Of a stretch of 64,000 nt of DNA, positions 24,128 through 32,942 are shown piece by piece (position 1 is the first letter of the stretch; the number at the start of each line of letters is the position of its first letter). The stretch comes from HGW-17 sp964516435 (GTDB lineage: Bacteria; Myxococcota_A; Polyangia; HGW-17), in NCBI GenBank assembly GCA_964516435.1, contig CAZEZP010000025.1, positions 81,447-145,446 of the forward strand, in the 5' to 3' direction. A program made the translations under genes and the position numbers. Under the pieces are notes generated by a model, which had not been told where the DNA came from, ran no database searches, and saw only the letters and a list, made by a program, of their open reading frames with translations.

Positions 24128-25057
24128 ATGGAAACGCAACACTTCGATGCCATCGTACTCGGTGCCGGACCGGCAGGGCTCACGGCGGCCCTGTATCTGG
24201 CGCGCGCGCGCCGCTCGGTGCTGGTTCTGGATAGGGGAACGGCCGGCGGCCAGATGAATCTGACCCATGAAATCGCCAACTATCCCGGCGTGTTTCCGGC
24301 CGTGAGCGGCGCGCAACTCGGTCGGATCATGAAGATGCAGGCCGAGAGTTTCGGCGCGCGCGTGCTCACGCAGGCGGACATCGCGCGCATGGACCTGGTG
24401 GCCGAGCCCAAGGTGTTCGAGGTGGAGGACGAGGGCGTCTTCACGGCCCGCGCGGTGATTCTGGCCGTGGGCGGAACGCCGCGCACCCTGGGAGTTCCGG
24501 GCGAGGCCCGCTTCAAGGGCCGCGGCGTCTCCTACTGCGCCACGTGCGACGGCGATTTCTTCACCGGCAAGGACATCGCCGTCATCGGCGGGGGCAACTC
24601 GGCGCTCGAGGAAGCCGTCTCCCTGACCCGGTACGCCTCGAGCGTGACCATCCTGCACGAATTCGACCATTTCCAGGCGCACGCGTGGGCCGTGGAGCAG
24701 GCGAAGGCGAATCAGAAAATCCGCTTCGTGATGGAGCAGACCATCACCGCGTTCGAAGGTGAAGAGCGGCTGGAAGCCGTAACCAGCGTGCACAAGCGCA
24801 CGGGCGAAATCACCCGGGTGCCGGTGGATGGCGTGTTCATCTTCATCGGCTACGTGCCGGACACGGCGCAGTTGCCCGTGGCGAAGAACGAGCGCGGTGA
24901 AATCCTCGTGGACGAGATGCTGCGCACCGACATTCCCGGCGTGTTCGCCGCCGGGGATGCCCGCGTGAAGCGGTTCAGGCAGGTCACCACGGCCGTATCC
25001 GACGGTTCCGTGGCCGCCCTGGCCGCCGCCGAGTACCTGGAAACCCACCGGAATTGA
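24128..25057 (+). CDS. trxB: Thioredoxin reductase-like flavoprotein
   Basis: A 309-residue TrxB-type reductase with FAD loop LGAGPAGLTAALYL, the redox-active CATC at 137-140, a second nucleotide loop GGGNSALEEA near 156-163, and the C-terminal FAD motif FAAGDAR. The HRRxxxR motif that binds the NADPH phosphate in classical enzymes is replaced by HEFDHFQ at 177-183, so the electron donor may be NADH, ferredoxin or another cofactor. This is the last gene of the ArsR-controlled operon and would reduce the thioredoxin-fold proteins encoded just upstream. Family certain; donor unresolved. Confidence 0.93.
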   Translation: METQHFDAIVLGAGPAGLTAALYLARARRSVLVLDRGTAGGQMNLTHEIANYPGVFPAVSGAQLGRIMKMQAESFGARVLTQADIARMDLVAEPKVFEVEDEGVFTARAVILAVGGTPRTLGVPGEARFKGRGVSYCATCDGDFFTGKDIAVIGGGNSALEEAVSLTRYASSVTILHEFDHFQAHAWAVEQAKANQKIRFVMEQTITAFEGEERLEAVTSVHKRTGEITRVPVDGVFIFIGYVPDTAQLPVAKNERGEILVDEMLRTDIPGVFAAGDARVKRFRQVTTAVSDGSVAALAAAEYLETHRN

Positions 25058-25081
25058 AATGAAAAAAGTGAAAAACCCGCG

Positions 25082-25492
25082 TCAGTCGGTGATGCCGATG
25101 ATGCGGGTGACGGAATGCGAGCGCCCGTCGCAGTCGGTGACCGTCATCGTCACGGGCGTCGGCCGGGACAGGCGGGCGAGGATGCGCATGTGCGCGCGGT
25201 TGGGCGTGGCGGCGCGCAGTATGTGAGAAAACGGAATATCCCACGAAAAACGCACGCCCCCGGGACAGCCGGAAGGCGGGCCCGCACCATCGGGGTCGTC
25301 ATCGCAGGCCTCGGGATGATCGATTTGATCACAGGACGCTCGCCCATCCAGCACGATTTCGGAATCCGTCCCCGCCTGCACATAGGCCGGGGTCACCGTC
25401 AGGCGGGCGACAGGAGGAAACCCAGGCTCCAGGCCGGGATCGCAGGCGAGCATATACAGCGCGGGCCAGAGGGCGAGTGCAATGCGTTTCAT
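25082..25492 (-). CDS. Small lipoprotein with PKD-like domain
   Basis: A 136-residue predicted lipoprotein. The signal sequence ends in the lipobox YMLAC near residue 17. The mature part resembles a PKD/Ig-like fold (ARLTVTPAYVQAG, EIVLDGRAS, VRFSWDI, VTMTVTDCDG). The start at 25492 is preferred because GAGGAG lies 8 bases before it. It follows lysK by 11 bp and is probably co-transcribed, though a functional link is not apparent. Confidence 0.65.
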   Translation of the reverse strand: MKRIALALWPALYMLACDPGLEPGFPPVARLTVTPAYVQAGTDSEIVLDGRASCDQIDHPEACDDDPDGAGPPSGCPGGVRFSWDIPFSHILRAATPNRAHMRILARLSRPTPVTMTVTDCDGRSHSVTRIIGITD

Positions 25493-25503
25493 GATGCGGC
25501 TCC

Positions 25504-27066
25504 TCATTGCGCCAGCGCCTTCTCCAGCATGGCGACCATGGTGGGAACCCCCACCAGTTGCACGAACGCGCCGAAGCGCGGCCCCCGCTCCTGCCCCAGG
25601 ACCGCCTTGTAGAAGGCCGAGAAGAAGGCCGGCGGCTCCATGCCGCGGGACTTGGCGATATCGAAGGGGATGGCGTGCAAGTGCTCCGCATCCAGCCCTT
25701 CGGCCGAACGCAGGCGGTCCAGCAGTTCCTCGAACAGCGGCCGCCAGGCGTCGTCGGGACGCACATAGACCTTCGTGGGCAGGATGAAATCCCGGTAGTA
25801 GGCCAGGCTCTTCTGCACGAGATCCTCCACGGTGCGGCGGTACTGCGTGGTGCTCTCGTCGTAGCGCGCCAGGTAGGAATACAGCAGGTCCGCATCATCG
25901 GTGCCCAGCGCGGACACCAGGTTGTTGACCGTGGAGAACGACACCGAGCAGGCATAGGGCGGCGGATCGCCCGCGAACACGTGCCACACGGCCAGATCCG
26001 GGCGCGTCTCCTCGGGCGCCTGCGGATAGCGGCGCAGTTCCTCGAGGTAGTCGTCGACCACCTTGGGAATCATGCCGAAATACAGGCGCTTGGCCTTGCG
26101 CGGATTCTGGAAGATGTAATACAGCAGGCTCTCAACGGGCGCGTATTCCATCCACGTGTCCACGGTGAGCCCGCGCCCCACGCTCTTGCTGATCTTCTCC
26201 CCGTTCTCGTCCAGGAACATCTCGTAGAAGAGCCCCGCGGGCGGCTTCTTCCCGAGTTCGCGGCAGATGCGCCCCGAGAGCTTGGCGGACTCGATGAGAT
26301 CCTTGCCGTACATCTCGTAGTGGATGCCGTAGGAGAACCAGCGCAGCGCCCAGTCCACCTTCCAGCCCACCTTGGCATGGCCGCCCGTCACGGGCAGCGT
26401 GCCGGCATGCCCGCAGCCGCGTACATCGCCGAATGCGCCGTCGCAGACGAAATCCAGCGTGCCGGCGTCGCCGTCCACCTGCACCACGCGGGTGGTGTAG
26501 ACGCGCCCGCAGGCGGGGCATACGGGCATGAAGGGCGACCAGTTCTGCCGGTTCTCCTCGCGCAGCGTGGCCGTGATGATGCCGCGGATGGCCTCGTGAT
26601 TCTTCGCGATCCGGCGCAGTCCCTCATCGAAATGCCCCGCCCGGTAGGCGGCCGTGGAACTCTGGAACCGGTAGGAGAAGCCGAAGGCGTCCAGAAAATC
26701 GCACAACTTGCGGTTCATGTGGGCGCTGTAGCTTTCGCAGCACCCGAACGGGTCGGGAATGGACGACAGCGGCTTGCCCAGATGCGGGGCCACCTTCTCT
26801 GGATTGGGAATGTTCAGGGGCACCTTGCGCAGGCCGTCCATGTCGTCGGAAAACGCGATCAGTTCGGTTTTCAGGCCGGTGAGCGCCTCGAACGCACGGC
26901 GCACCCACGTGGTGCGCGCCACCTCGGAAAACGTGCCGATGTGCGGCAGGCCCGACGGTCCGAATCCGGTCTCGAAGCGCACCACGGCATCCGGCGCAAA
27001 AGGCCCATGCTCGGCGGACAGGGCCGCGGCTTCGGCAAACGGCCAACTCTTGCAACTCTCGTACAT
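25504..27066 (-). CDS. lysK: Class I lysyl-tRNA synthetase
   Basis: A 520-residue class I enzyme charging tRNA-Lys. FGPSGLPHIGTF with the HIGH-like site at 42-45 and EKISKS near residue 291 (KMSKS equivalent) define the Rossmann catalytic core; CPACG with a later Cys-rich loop forms a zinc site in the insertion, and the helical C-terminal anticodon region follows. Class I LysRS is found in archaea, alphaproteobacteria, spirochaetes and scattered other bacteria. The start at 27066 is set by GAGGAG. A predicted promoter at 27202-27230 and a terminator-like hairpin at 27161-27187 precede it. Confidence 0.93.
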   Translation of the reverse strand: MYESCKSWPFAEAAALSAEHGPFAPDAVVRFETGFGPSGLPHIGTFSEVARTTWVRRAFEALTGLKTELIAFSDDMDGLRKVPLNIPNPEKVAPHLGKPLSSIPDPFGCCESYSAHMNRKLCDFLDAFGFSYRFQSSTAAYRAGHFDEGLRRIAKNHEAIRGIITATLREENRQNWSPFMPVCPACGRVYTTRVVQVDGDAGTLDFVCDGAFGDVRGCGHAGTLPVTGGHAKVGWKVDWALRWFSYGIHYEMYGKDLIESAKLSGRICRELGKKPPAGLFYEMFLDENGEKISKSVGRGLTVDTWMEYAPVESLLYYIFQNPRKAKRLYFGMIPKVVDDYLEELRRYPQAPEETRPDLAVWHVFAGDPPPYACSVSFSTVNNLVSALGTDDADLLYSYLARYDESTTQYRRTVEDLVQKSLAYYRDFILPTKVYVRPDDAWRPLFEELLDRLRSAEGLDAEHLHAIPFDIAKSRGMEPPAFFSAFYKAVLGQERGPRFGAFVQLVGVPTMVAMLEKALAQ

Positions 27067-27160
27067 GCTCGTCTCCTCGCGGGGTGCGCCTGCTTCCGGG
27101 AGCGGGAACCCTTGAGCCGGGAAAAATGCATCCTCCCGCGTTGAAAAGTGGAAAAACCCG

Positions 27161-27187
27161 AAAAAAAGCCTCACCATTCAAGGCTTT
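27161..27187 (-). terminator. Terminator-like hairpin upstream of lysK
   Basis: On the minus strand AAAGCCT, a 9-base loop and AGGCTTT are followed by more T, giving a run of seven. It sits just after a predicted promoter and 95 bases before lysK, so it could be an attenuator or simply end readthrough from the gene at 27350-29158. Confidence 0.6.
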
Positions 27188-27201
27188 CCCCGCGCGCGTG
27201 C

Positions 27202-27230
27202 ACGTTACCCGAAGCCGCCCGGTGCGTCAA
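27202..27230 (-). promoter_or_regulatory. Predicted promoter of lysK
   Basis: On the minus strand TTGACG (27230-27225), a 17-base spacer and TAACGT (27207-27202). The expected start near 27195 places the hairpin at 27161-27187 at the very 5' end of the transcript. Upstream, 27271-27349 is strongly AT-rich with nothing else recognisable. Confidence 0.5.
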
Positions 27231-27349
27231 GCTGACGTTTCCACACCGACGTTTTCATGTGTTTTTTGTGAAAAATAAAAATATTTTACTTTTTCGTTTT
27301 ATTTTCTATTTTTCTATTTCAATATTTAATAATATTTATAATATTTATT

Positions 27350-29158
27350 CTAGTAATATAATTTATCAATTTCAGTTTCCAGTTTTCGAATGGAATCGGG
27401 GGAGCCATCGAATTCCAGGCAAAAGTCAAGCAAATCCGGATAGAAACGGGCAGCTGGCTTGTGGCAAAGCGACAGAACATCCGGGATTTCCCGCAGACGT
27501 TCGGGCTGCCTCACGCCGCTCTCCCACGCGGCCAGTTCCGTCTCGATCCGGCATACCCAGAACAGAAACTGGGTCAAGTCGTGCTCGCGGCGCTGGGGTT
27601 CGAAGCGGCTGGACAGCCGCAGGGCGTCCTCTGGCCGGCCGAGCCTGCGGTACATGCGCACAAGCGCGCGCAGCGTGCTGATTTCCGGATGGCGCAGAAC
27701 GGGTTCGTCGGACAGGCACCAGGCGCGGAAATTTCCATCGAGTCCCGGAATCGCTCTGCTGGAATCCTCGATGAAATCCGCCAGTTTCGATTCTTCGCCC
27801 AGCCGCACGCAGCCAGCCGCCACGGCGTGGTAATTGTAGCGCCTCTGCCGGGCGGCCTTCTCCGCTACGAGTTTGCCCGTCTCCTGCTCCAGTTCCCGTA
27901 CGGTCTGCCAGAATTTTTCTGAAAGGCCCGCACGCGCGCACTCCCAGGCGAAATGGCACAGGGTGAACGGCAGATCCTCCTGCAGGTCGCTTCGCTGCCG
28001 GTGGATGGAGCAGTTATCCTCGCGCAGCCGCACGGCCTCCCGTCCGTTGCCAACCATGCTCTCATAGGTGGCCAGGATTCCCTGCAGCCGGATGCGGTTC
28101 TGCCATGACAGCATACGGTCCTTGAGGTGATTGTCGATGGCGGTCCGAAACCATCGGTCCGGAAACGAATCCAGTGTCGTGGCCAGAAGTTGCACCTCGA
28201 TTTCCTGGATATGTTCCGGATCCAGATAATAACGCTCGTAGGCGTGCCGGGCCTTCTGGAGTTCGTGGCGGATGGTCTCGGCATCCTCCGTACGGCCCAG
28301 ATGGCGCAGTTGCATCATGACACGCACGCGCAGCCGGATGATGTCGGCCGGCTGCAGATTCCTGTGCTCCTTCTGGCCGAGCCACAGTTCCAGCCTGCGC
28401 AGGTTGCCCTCGTAGTCGTCGCTTTCATCAACCTGGGCAATGAGTTCCTCTATGCTCTGAAGGAGAGGATCCACCCGCACATTGGTTCCCCACAGGAGAG
28501 AAATGGCCTCCTGGAACCTCTGCACCGGCTGCAGGCGCGGATCCAGGCTCCGCGTGCCGTTGGGTGGAAACAGCACGACCCCGGGATGGTCGCCCAGTTC
28601 CTCCAGCGCCGCCCTAATTTTTTGTTCTAGACACCCAACCCCTATCACGACCCCATTGGCATCGAGTTTTCCGGTCACGACGACGGGCTTTTCGAGTTGC
28701 AGCCCGCAGGCGCGCTGCACGAAGGCCAGCGCGGCCGCCAGACCCAGGGAACTGCCGTCGATGGTCAGGTTCACGCCTTCGTTGGCGGGCAGGACGCATT
28801 CCATGTTCCAGGAAAATGAATTGCGCAGGAAGGCCGCAGCGAGACCGAAGGCCTGCCTCACGGCGCCGCGGGCTTCTTCCGCAAGGCAGGCGGGAGCCAC
28901 ACCGTTTCCGGGCTGGGTGCAGATATCGGCATGGATGGGAACCAGGATGGCCTCCCGATCCGTGTTTCCGACCGCCAGGAAATACAGGGCCGGCGCCACG
29001 GGCGGCGGATCATTTTCCAGACTCTCCCGGACTTTTTCGGCCAGTATGGCTATATCCATGGTGCGCGCGTGGCGGATCCACGACAGGACCTTCCCGGTGC
29101 TCCGGTAAAGCCGGTACTCGGACAAATGATGGGCAAAACGATAGGCGTCGTCGCTCAT
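27350..29158 (-). CDS. Lon-like (S16) protease domain fused to TPR-like repeats, no ATPase
   Basis: A 602-residue cytosolic protein. Residues 50-230 form a Lon-type proteolytic domain: DGSSLGLAAAL with the candidate nucleophile S137 and VGCLEQKIRAA with the candidate general base K180. The 43-residue Ser-Lys spacing equals that of E. coli Lon (S679, K722). There is no AAA+ ATPase. Residues 240-602 are helical and TPR-like, with repeating ARM-type leucine patterns, and may bind substrates. No ribosome site precedes the ATG at 29158, and a promoter at 29167-29195 would start transcription almost at the ATG, suggesting a leaderless mRNA. Neighbours give no clear hint of function; a regulated processing protease is the best guess. 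Confidence 0.8.
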   Translation of the reverse strand: MSDDAYRFAHHLSEYRLYRSTGKVLSWIRHARTMDIAILAEKVRESLENDPPPVAPALYFLAVGNTDREAILVPIHADICTQPGNGVAPACLAEEARGAVRQAFGLAAAFLRNSFSWNMECVLPANEGVNLTIDGSSLGLAAALAFVQRACGLQLEKPVVVTGKLDANGVVIGVGCLEQKIRAALEELGDHPGVVLFPPNGTRSLDPRLQPVQRFQEAISLLWGTNVRVDPLLQSIEELIAQVDESDDYEGNLRRLELWLGQKEHRNLQPADIIRLRVRVMMQLRHLGRTEDAETIRHELQKARHAYERYYLDPEHIQEIEVQLLATTLDSFPDRWFRTAIDNHLKDRMLSWQNRIRLQGILATYESMVGNGREAVRLREDNCSIHRQRSDLQEDLPFTLCHFAWECARAGLSEKFWQTVRELEQETGKLVAEKAARQRRYNYHAVAAGCVRLGEESKLADFIEDSSRAIPGLDGNFRAWCLSDEPVLRHPEISTLRALVRMYRRLGRPEDALRLSSRFEPQRREHDLTQFLFWVCRIETELAAWESGVRQPERLREIPDVLSLCHKPAARFYPDLLDFCLEFDGSPDSIRKLETEIDKLYY

Positions 29159-29166
29159 GGCAGCAT

Positions 29167-29195
29167 TTTTTAGCGCAACGACGGGATTCTGTCAC
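29167..29195 (-). promoter_or_regulatory. Predicted promoter giving a leaderless mRNA for the Lon-like gene
   Basis: On the minus strand GTGACA (29195-29190), a 17-base spacer and TAAAAA (29172-29167). Only 8 bases separate the -10 box from the ATG at 29158. Confidence 0.45.
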
Positions 29196-29229
29196 GAAAA
29201 AGATGGAATGGGGACCCGTGGAAAACCGC

Positions 29230-30159
29230 TCACCACATGGTGAAATTCAGGCCGAGGTTGACGCGCCAGCCGCGCAGGTTCTCGTAATCCTGCAGGGGAA
29301 AGGTGTAGCCGCCGCTGAGCGTCACGAAGAAATTGCGGTCCGACCAGAGGTGCGCGCCGAAAGTGGGCGTGATGTGGAACACGCCGCCCAGTTTCCTCAT
29401 GCAGTCGTCTTCCGCAGAGACGGTGCATTCCTCGTCGAGCACCTGCCGGCTGGTGTAGGATCCACCCATTTCCAGGCCGAAGATCGGCACGAGGAACGGC
29501 CGGCGCGGGTTGCGCTCGAAGGAGAGATCGATGCCGAAGGCATAGTAGATCATGTCTTCGACATCCTTCTCGGTGCTGTTGAGGATGTCCACCTTGAAAT
29601 AGATACGGCCATGCGAGGGACCGCGCTTCTCGTTGCGGTGCACCCACGCCAGAAACACGTAGTTCAGGGAAATCCCGTTGAAGATGCCCAGCAGATCCGT
29701 GTTTCGCGGAATGTAGGTGGTGGCCGAGAGCCCGGGGAGGAAGAAACTCTCCCATTCCTCCGTCACCTTCACGGTGATGGTGCGGGAAGCCGAATTGACG
29801 CCGTCGCTCACCGTGAAGGTCATGGTGTGGGTGCCCACGTGCCAGGCGCGCGGCTTCCAGACGAAGATGAGCGCGTTGGGCTCGAATTCGGCATTGGAGG
29901 GAGCGCCGGTGACCGTCCAGCGGTAGGGCGTTCCCGCATTGTTGAGCGTGATGCGCAATTCCTGTCCCACCTTGTGGTAGTAGTGATCATAAAGCACGTA
30001 GCGGTTGGCTTCGAGCACCTGGTTCACGGTCATGGGGGGCGGCGCGACCGGCTGGGAAGGAACGGCGGCGGCGGGCTGCGGTGGTGGCGGCTGCTGGGCG
30101 AAACTGGAAAGCGGTAGAAGGACGCAGAGAATGGCGAGCAGGAAAACGCGAAGATGCAT
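29230..30159 (-). CDS. Outer-membrane beta-barrel protein with periplasmic Ig-like domain
   Basis: A 309-residue exported protein: signal peptide to about residue 21 (LPLSSFAQ), a Pro-rich linker, a beta-sandwich like a cadherin/PKD fold (residues 60-145, ending TMTFTVSDGV and RTITVKVTEE), then amphipathic beta-strands to the C terminus, which ends in the aromatic residue W as typical for outer-membrane insertion. The start at 30159 has a perfect AAGGAGG 5 bases upstream; longer upstream readings are not supported. No homologue was recognised. It is 70 bp upstream of the Lon-like gene on the same strand but has no clear link to it. Confidence 0.75.
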   Translation of the reverse strand: MHLRVFLLAILCVLLPLSSFAQQPPPPQPAAAVPSQPVAPPPMTVNQVLEANRYVLYDHYYHKVGQELRITLNNAGTPYRWTVTGAPSNAEFEPNALIFVWKPRAWHVGTHTMTFTVSDGVNSASRTITVKVTEEWESFFLPGLSATTYIPRNTDLLGIFNGISLNYVFLAWVHRNEKRGPSHGRIYFKVDILNSTEKDVEDMIYYAFGIDLSFERNPRRPFLVPIFGLEMGGSYTSRQVLDEECTVSAEDDCMRKLGGVFHITPTFGAHLWSDRNFFVTLSGGYTFPLQDYENLRGWRVNLGLNFTMW

Positions 30160-30338
30160 GAGGACCTCCTTGCGGTTGGTTCGGCCACGGACACGGCCCG
30201 AACCGCCGTGCCGGGATTTTTTGCAGAACCCGGAAACCAGCGTAAAGAAAAACCGGAACGGGGAAAACGTTTTTTTCGGGAAAAAATTCAGGGCGGATGA
30301 AACATGAGCCGCCCGGGGGTCGCAAAACGCACATTTTG

Positions 30339-30347
30339 TGCTATAAG
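30339..30347 (+). promoter_or_regulatory. Extended -10 promoter element before the Cys-repeat lipoprotein
   Basis: TGC-TATAAG at 30339-30347, 44 bases before the ATG at 30392. No good -35 box is seen, as expected for extended -10 promoters. Confidence 0.45.
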
Positions 30348-30391
30348 GAACGATGCTCTGCTCATCGAGCGGAGCCCTCGAGAGGTTCTCC

Positions 30392-32065
30392 ATGAAAACC
30401 AGGTTGCTCTTTTTTCTCATGTCCGTGTTCTCCATTTCGTCCCTGCTGTCCGGGTGCGCCGGAAAATCCAGCCAGGTAGCCGCCGTATGCGGAAATTCCG
30501 TCGTGGAAGAAGGGGAAGAATGCGATCCCCCGGGCGTTGGCGCCTGCACGGCTTCCTGCATGCGGGACACATCCAAGTGCGGGGATGATCTCTGCCAGTA
30601 TCCGGAAAATCCGTCCAACTGCCCCGGCGACTGCCCGTCCGGCGTATGCGGCAACGAACTGCGCGATCCCGGCGAGGAATGCGATGGAATGGACCTGGGC
30701 GGCGCCGGCTGCCAGACCCTGGGCTACCCGGGTGGTGCGCTGGCCTGCTCGCCGGCCACCTGCGAATACGACGTGAGCCAGTGCATCAATCCCAACTGCG
30801 GCAACACCCTGCTCGACGACGGCGAGGAATGCGACACGGCCAACCTCAATGGCAACACCTGCGAATCGCTGGGATTCGATGGCGGCACCCTGAAGTGCAG
30901 TTCGTACTGCCGCCTCGACGACAGCGAATGCTATTACCTCTCGTGCGGCAACGGGCAACTGGATTCCGGGGAAGAATGCGACGGCTGGCAACTCAACAAT
31001 GCCAGTTGCACGGATTTCGGCTTTGCGGGCGGCGTTCTAAAATGCACGAGCAACTGCCGCTATGACAAGAGCGCCTGCGTGGCCTCCCTGTGCGGCAATC
31101 TCATCCTCAACGAGGGCGAAGACTGCGACGGCGCCAACCTCAACAACGCCACCTGCGCCTCCCGCGGCTATTACGGGGGCGTGCTCGCCTGCTACAGCAA
31201 CTGCACGTACAACGAATCCGGCTGCACGAACTGCGGCAACGGCTCCATCGATGCCGGCGAGCAGTGCGACGGCGACGACATGGGCGGCAAGACCTGCCAG
31301 ACCCTGGGCTACGACGGCGGCACGCTCTCCTGCAACGCCAACTGCACCATCAACGAGAACCTCTGCTACCAGACCCATTGCGGCGACGGCGTGCTGGATC
31401 CCGGCGAGGAGTGCGACACCACCAACCTCAACGGCGCCTCCTGCCAGACCCTGGGCTATACCGGCGGTACTCTCGCGTGCAACGTCAACTGCACGTACAA
31501 CACGTCCAACTGCAACAACGACGTGAACCTGTGCGGCAATGGCGCGATCGACGCCGGCGAGCAGTGCGACGGCACCAACCTCAACAACGCCACCTGCATT
31601 TCCCAGGGCTACACCTGGGGCGGCACGCTCGCGTGCAATTCCACCTGCCAGTTCAACACCAGCCAGTGCTATTCCTCGTGCTGGGCGGATCGCCTGGAGC
31701 CCAACAACGGCTCCACGTCGGCCACCCAACTGACCGTGGGCACCCGCTACGACAGTCTCACCATCTGCGCCTCCGACGTGGACTGGTTCAAGTTCAACCG
31801 CCAGTCGGGCGTCAACTACCGCATCACCGTTTTCTTCACGGGTTCGCGCGGGGATCTGGACCTGGAAGTCTATTACAATGGCACCTACCTGGCGGGCGCC
31901 TACGCCAACAACGATGGAACCACGCCCGTGGACAACGAGGTCTTCAACATGCCGTCCTCGTTCAACAATGGCACGGCCGGCACCTATCACTTCCGCGTCT
32001 ATGGCGAGGGCACGGCGCCGAACAACGACACCAACCTGTATTCCATCCAGATCACCACGTATTGA
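30392..32065 (+). CDS. Lipoprotein with Cys-rich repeats and C-terminal PPC-like domain
   Basis: A 557-residue predicted lipoprotein with lipobox SLLSGC. Residues 30-430 hold one partial and seven full Cys-rich repeats of about 44 residues, each starting CGN-x-x-(L/I)-x-x-GE-(E/Q/D)-CD and containing a TLGY-GG-L-C core, the myxobacterial DUF4215-like repeat. The last 110 residues (DRLEPNNGSTSATQL, SDVDWFKF, GDLDLEVY) match a bacterial pre-peptidase C-terminal (PPC) domain. It is probably an extracellular, disulfide-rich surface protein. Ligand unknown. Related repeats occur in the lipoproteins at 54037-55818 and 55905-57794. Confidence 0.88.
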   Translation: MKTRLLFFLMSVFSISSLLSGCAGKSSQVAAVCGNSVVEEGEECDPPGVGACTASCMRDTSKCGDDLCQYPENPSNCPGDCPSGVCGNELRDPGEECDGMDLGGAGCQTLGYPGGALACSPATCEYDVSQCINPNCGNTLLDDGEECDTANLNGNTCESLGFDGGTLKCSSYCRLDDSECYYLSCGNGQLDSGEECDGWQLNNASCTDFGFAGGVLKCTSNCRYDKSACVASLCGNLILNEGEDCDGANLNNATCASRGYYGGVLACYSNCTYNESGCTNCGNGSIDAGEQCDGDDMGGKTCQTLGYDGGTLSCNANCTINENLCYQTHCGDGVLDPGEECDTTNLNGASCQTLGYTGGTLACNVNCTYNTSNCNNDVNLCGNGAIDAGEQCDGTNLNNATCISQGYTWGGTLACNSTCQFNTSQCYSSCWADRLEPNNGSTSATQLTVGTRYDSLTICASDVDWFKFNRQSGVNYRITVFFTGSRGDLDLEVYYNGTYLAGAYANNDGTTPVDNEVFNMPSSFNNGTAGTYHFRVYGEGTAPNNDTNLYSIQITTY

Positions 32066-32078
32066 TCCTGTTTCTTCT

Positions 32079-32099
32079 ATTGTAATTTTTTATTACAAT
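32079..32099. terminator. AT-rich hairpin between convergent genes
   Basis: ATTGTAAT, a five-T loop and ATTACAAT form a perfect 8-bp stem, with A/T-rich flanks on both sides. It lies 13 bases after the lipoprotein stop and 39 bases from the rlmB stop and could end transcription in both directions. Confidence 0.55.
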
Positions 32100-32138
32100 T
32101 ATTTGAAGTTAAATATTACAATAACAATAAAAAGGGTC

Positions 32139-32942
32139 TCACTGGGAAGCGCGGCGGCGGAACGCCTCGTACAGACACAGGGCGGCAGCCACGGATGCAT
32201 TGTAGGAACCCACGACCGAAGCGGCCATGGGAAGCCGGACCCGCACGTCGCAGGCAGCGGCCACCCCGGGACGCAGACCCTGGTGCTCGGAACCCATCAC
32301 CAGCGCCAGCGGACGGAGCAGATCGATGGACGCGATGTCTGTTTCGGCCTCTCCGGCGGCGCCCACGGCGAACCAGCCCCGCTCACGGGCCTCGAGCAGA
32401 GCGTTCTTCAGATTGGAAACCCGGGCCACCGGGAAATGCGCCAGCGCGCCGGCCGATGCCTTCATGGCCCCGGCGGTGACGTGTGCCGAATCATGCAGGG
32501 GGATGACCATGCCGCGCGCGCCCAGCAAAAGGGCCGAGCGGGCGATCGCGCCCAGGTTGTGCGGATCCGTGATGCGGTCCAGGAACACCAGCACGGGCGG
32601 CAGAATTGGTGGCGCCGGAATGTCGAGGAGAGAATCGAGAGCGGCATACGAAAAGCCATCCACGAGCGCCGCCACGCCCTGGTGCACTCCGCCGGCGCAC
32701 AGGGTGTCGAGTTCGGCGGCCAGGACGTTCTCCACCGGCACGCCGGCGGACCGGGCCATGGCCAGCAGAGACGGCGGGGTGGAGGAACAGGCCAGAAGTT
32801 GCCGCACGGAGCCGGCCGACAGGCACTCCTCCACCGGATGCACGCCGAACACCAGGTGCACATCACCGGCAGGAGCCTTCCAGGCCGTTTTTTCCGGCTC
32901 CCGGCCGAAACGCCGGCCCCGGGGCGAACCAGCGCCCTTCAC
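32139..32942 (-). CDS. rlmB: 23S rRNA 2'-O-ribose methyltransferase, TrmH/SpoU family
   Basis: A 267-residue SPOUT methyltransferase. The N-terminal substrate-binding domain starts at VFGVHPVEECL. The catalytic knot shows the three SpoU motifs: DRITDPHNLGAIARSA, LVMGSEHQGLR and SYNASVAAALCLYE. RlmB methylates G2251 of 23S rRNA in E. coli; the same target is likely but not proven. It overlaps pyrF by four bases and is the last gene of a long minus-strand cluster. A basic N-terminal extension of about 28 residues precedes the domain. Confidence 0.9.
   Translation of the reverse strand: MKGAGSPRGRRFGREPEKTAWKAPAGDVHLVFGVHPVEECLSAGSVRQLLACSSTPPSLLAMARSAGVPVENVLAAELDTLCAGGVHQGVAALVDGFSYAALDSLLDIPAPPILPPVLVFLDRITDPHNLGAIARSALLLGARGMVIPLHDSAHVTAGAMKASAGALAHFPVARVSNLKNALLEARERGWFAVGAAGEAETDIASIDLLRPLALVMGSEHQGLRPGVAAACDVRVRLPMAASVVGSYNASVAAALCLYEAFRRRASQ

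Noticed and set aside
27067..27230. T-box riboswitch before lysK
   Set aside because: No T-box consensus, specifier loop or long leader is visible; only one short hairpin after a promoter.
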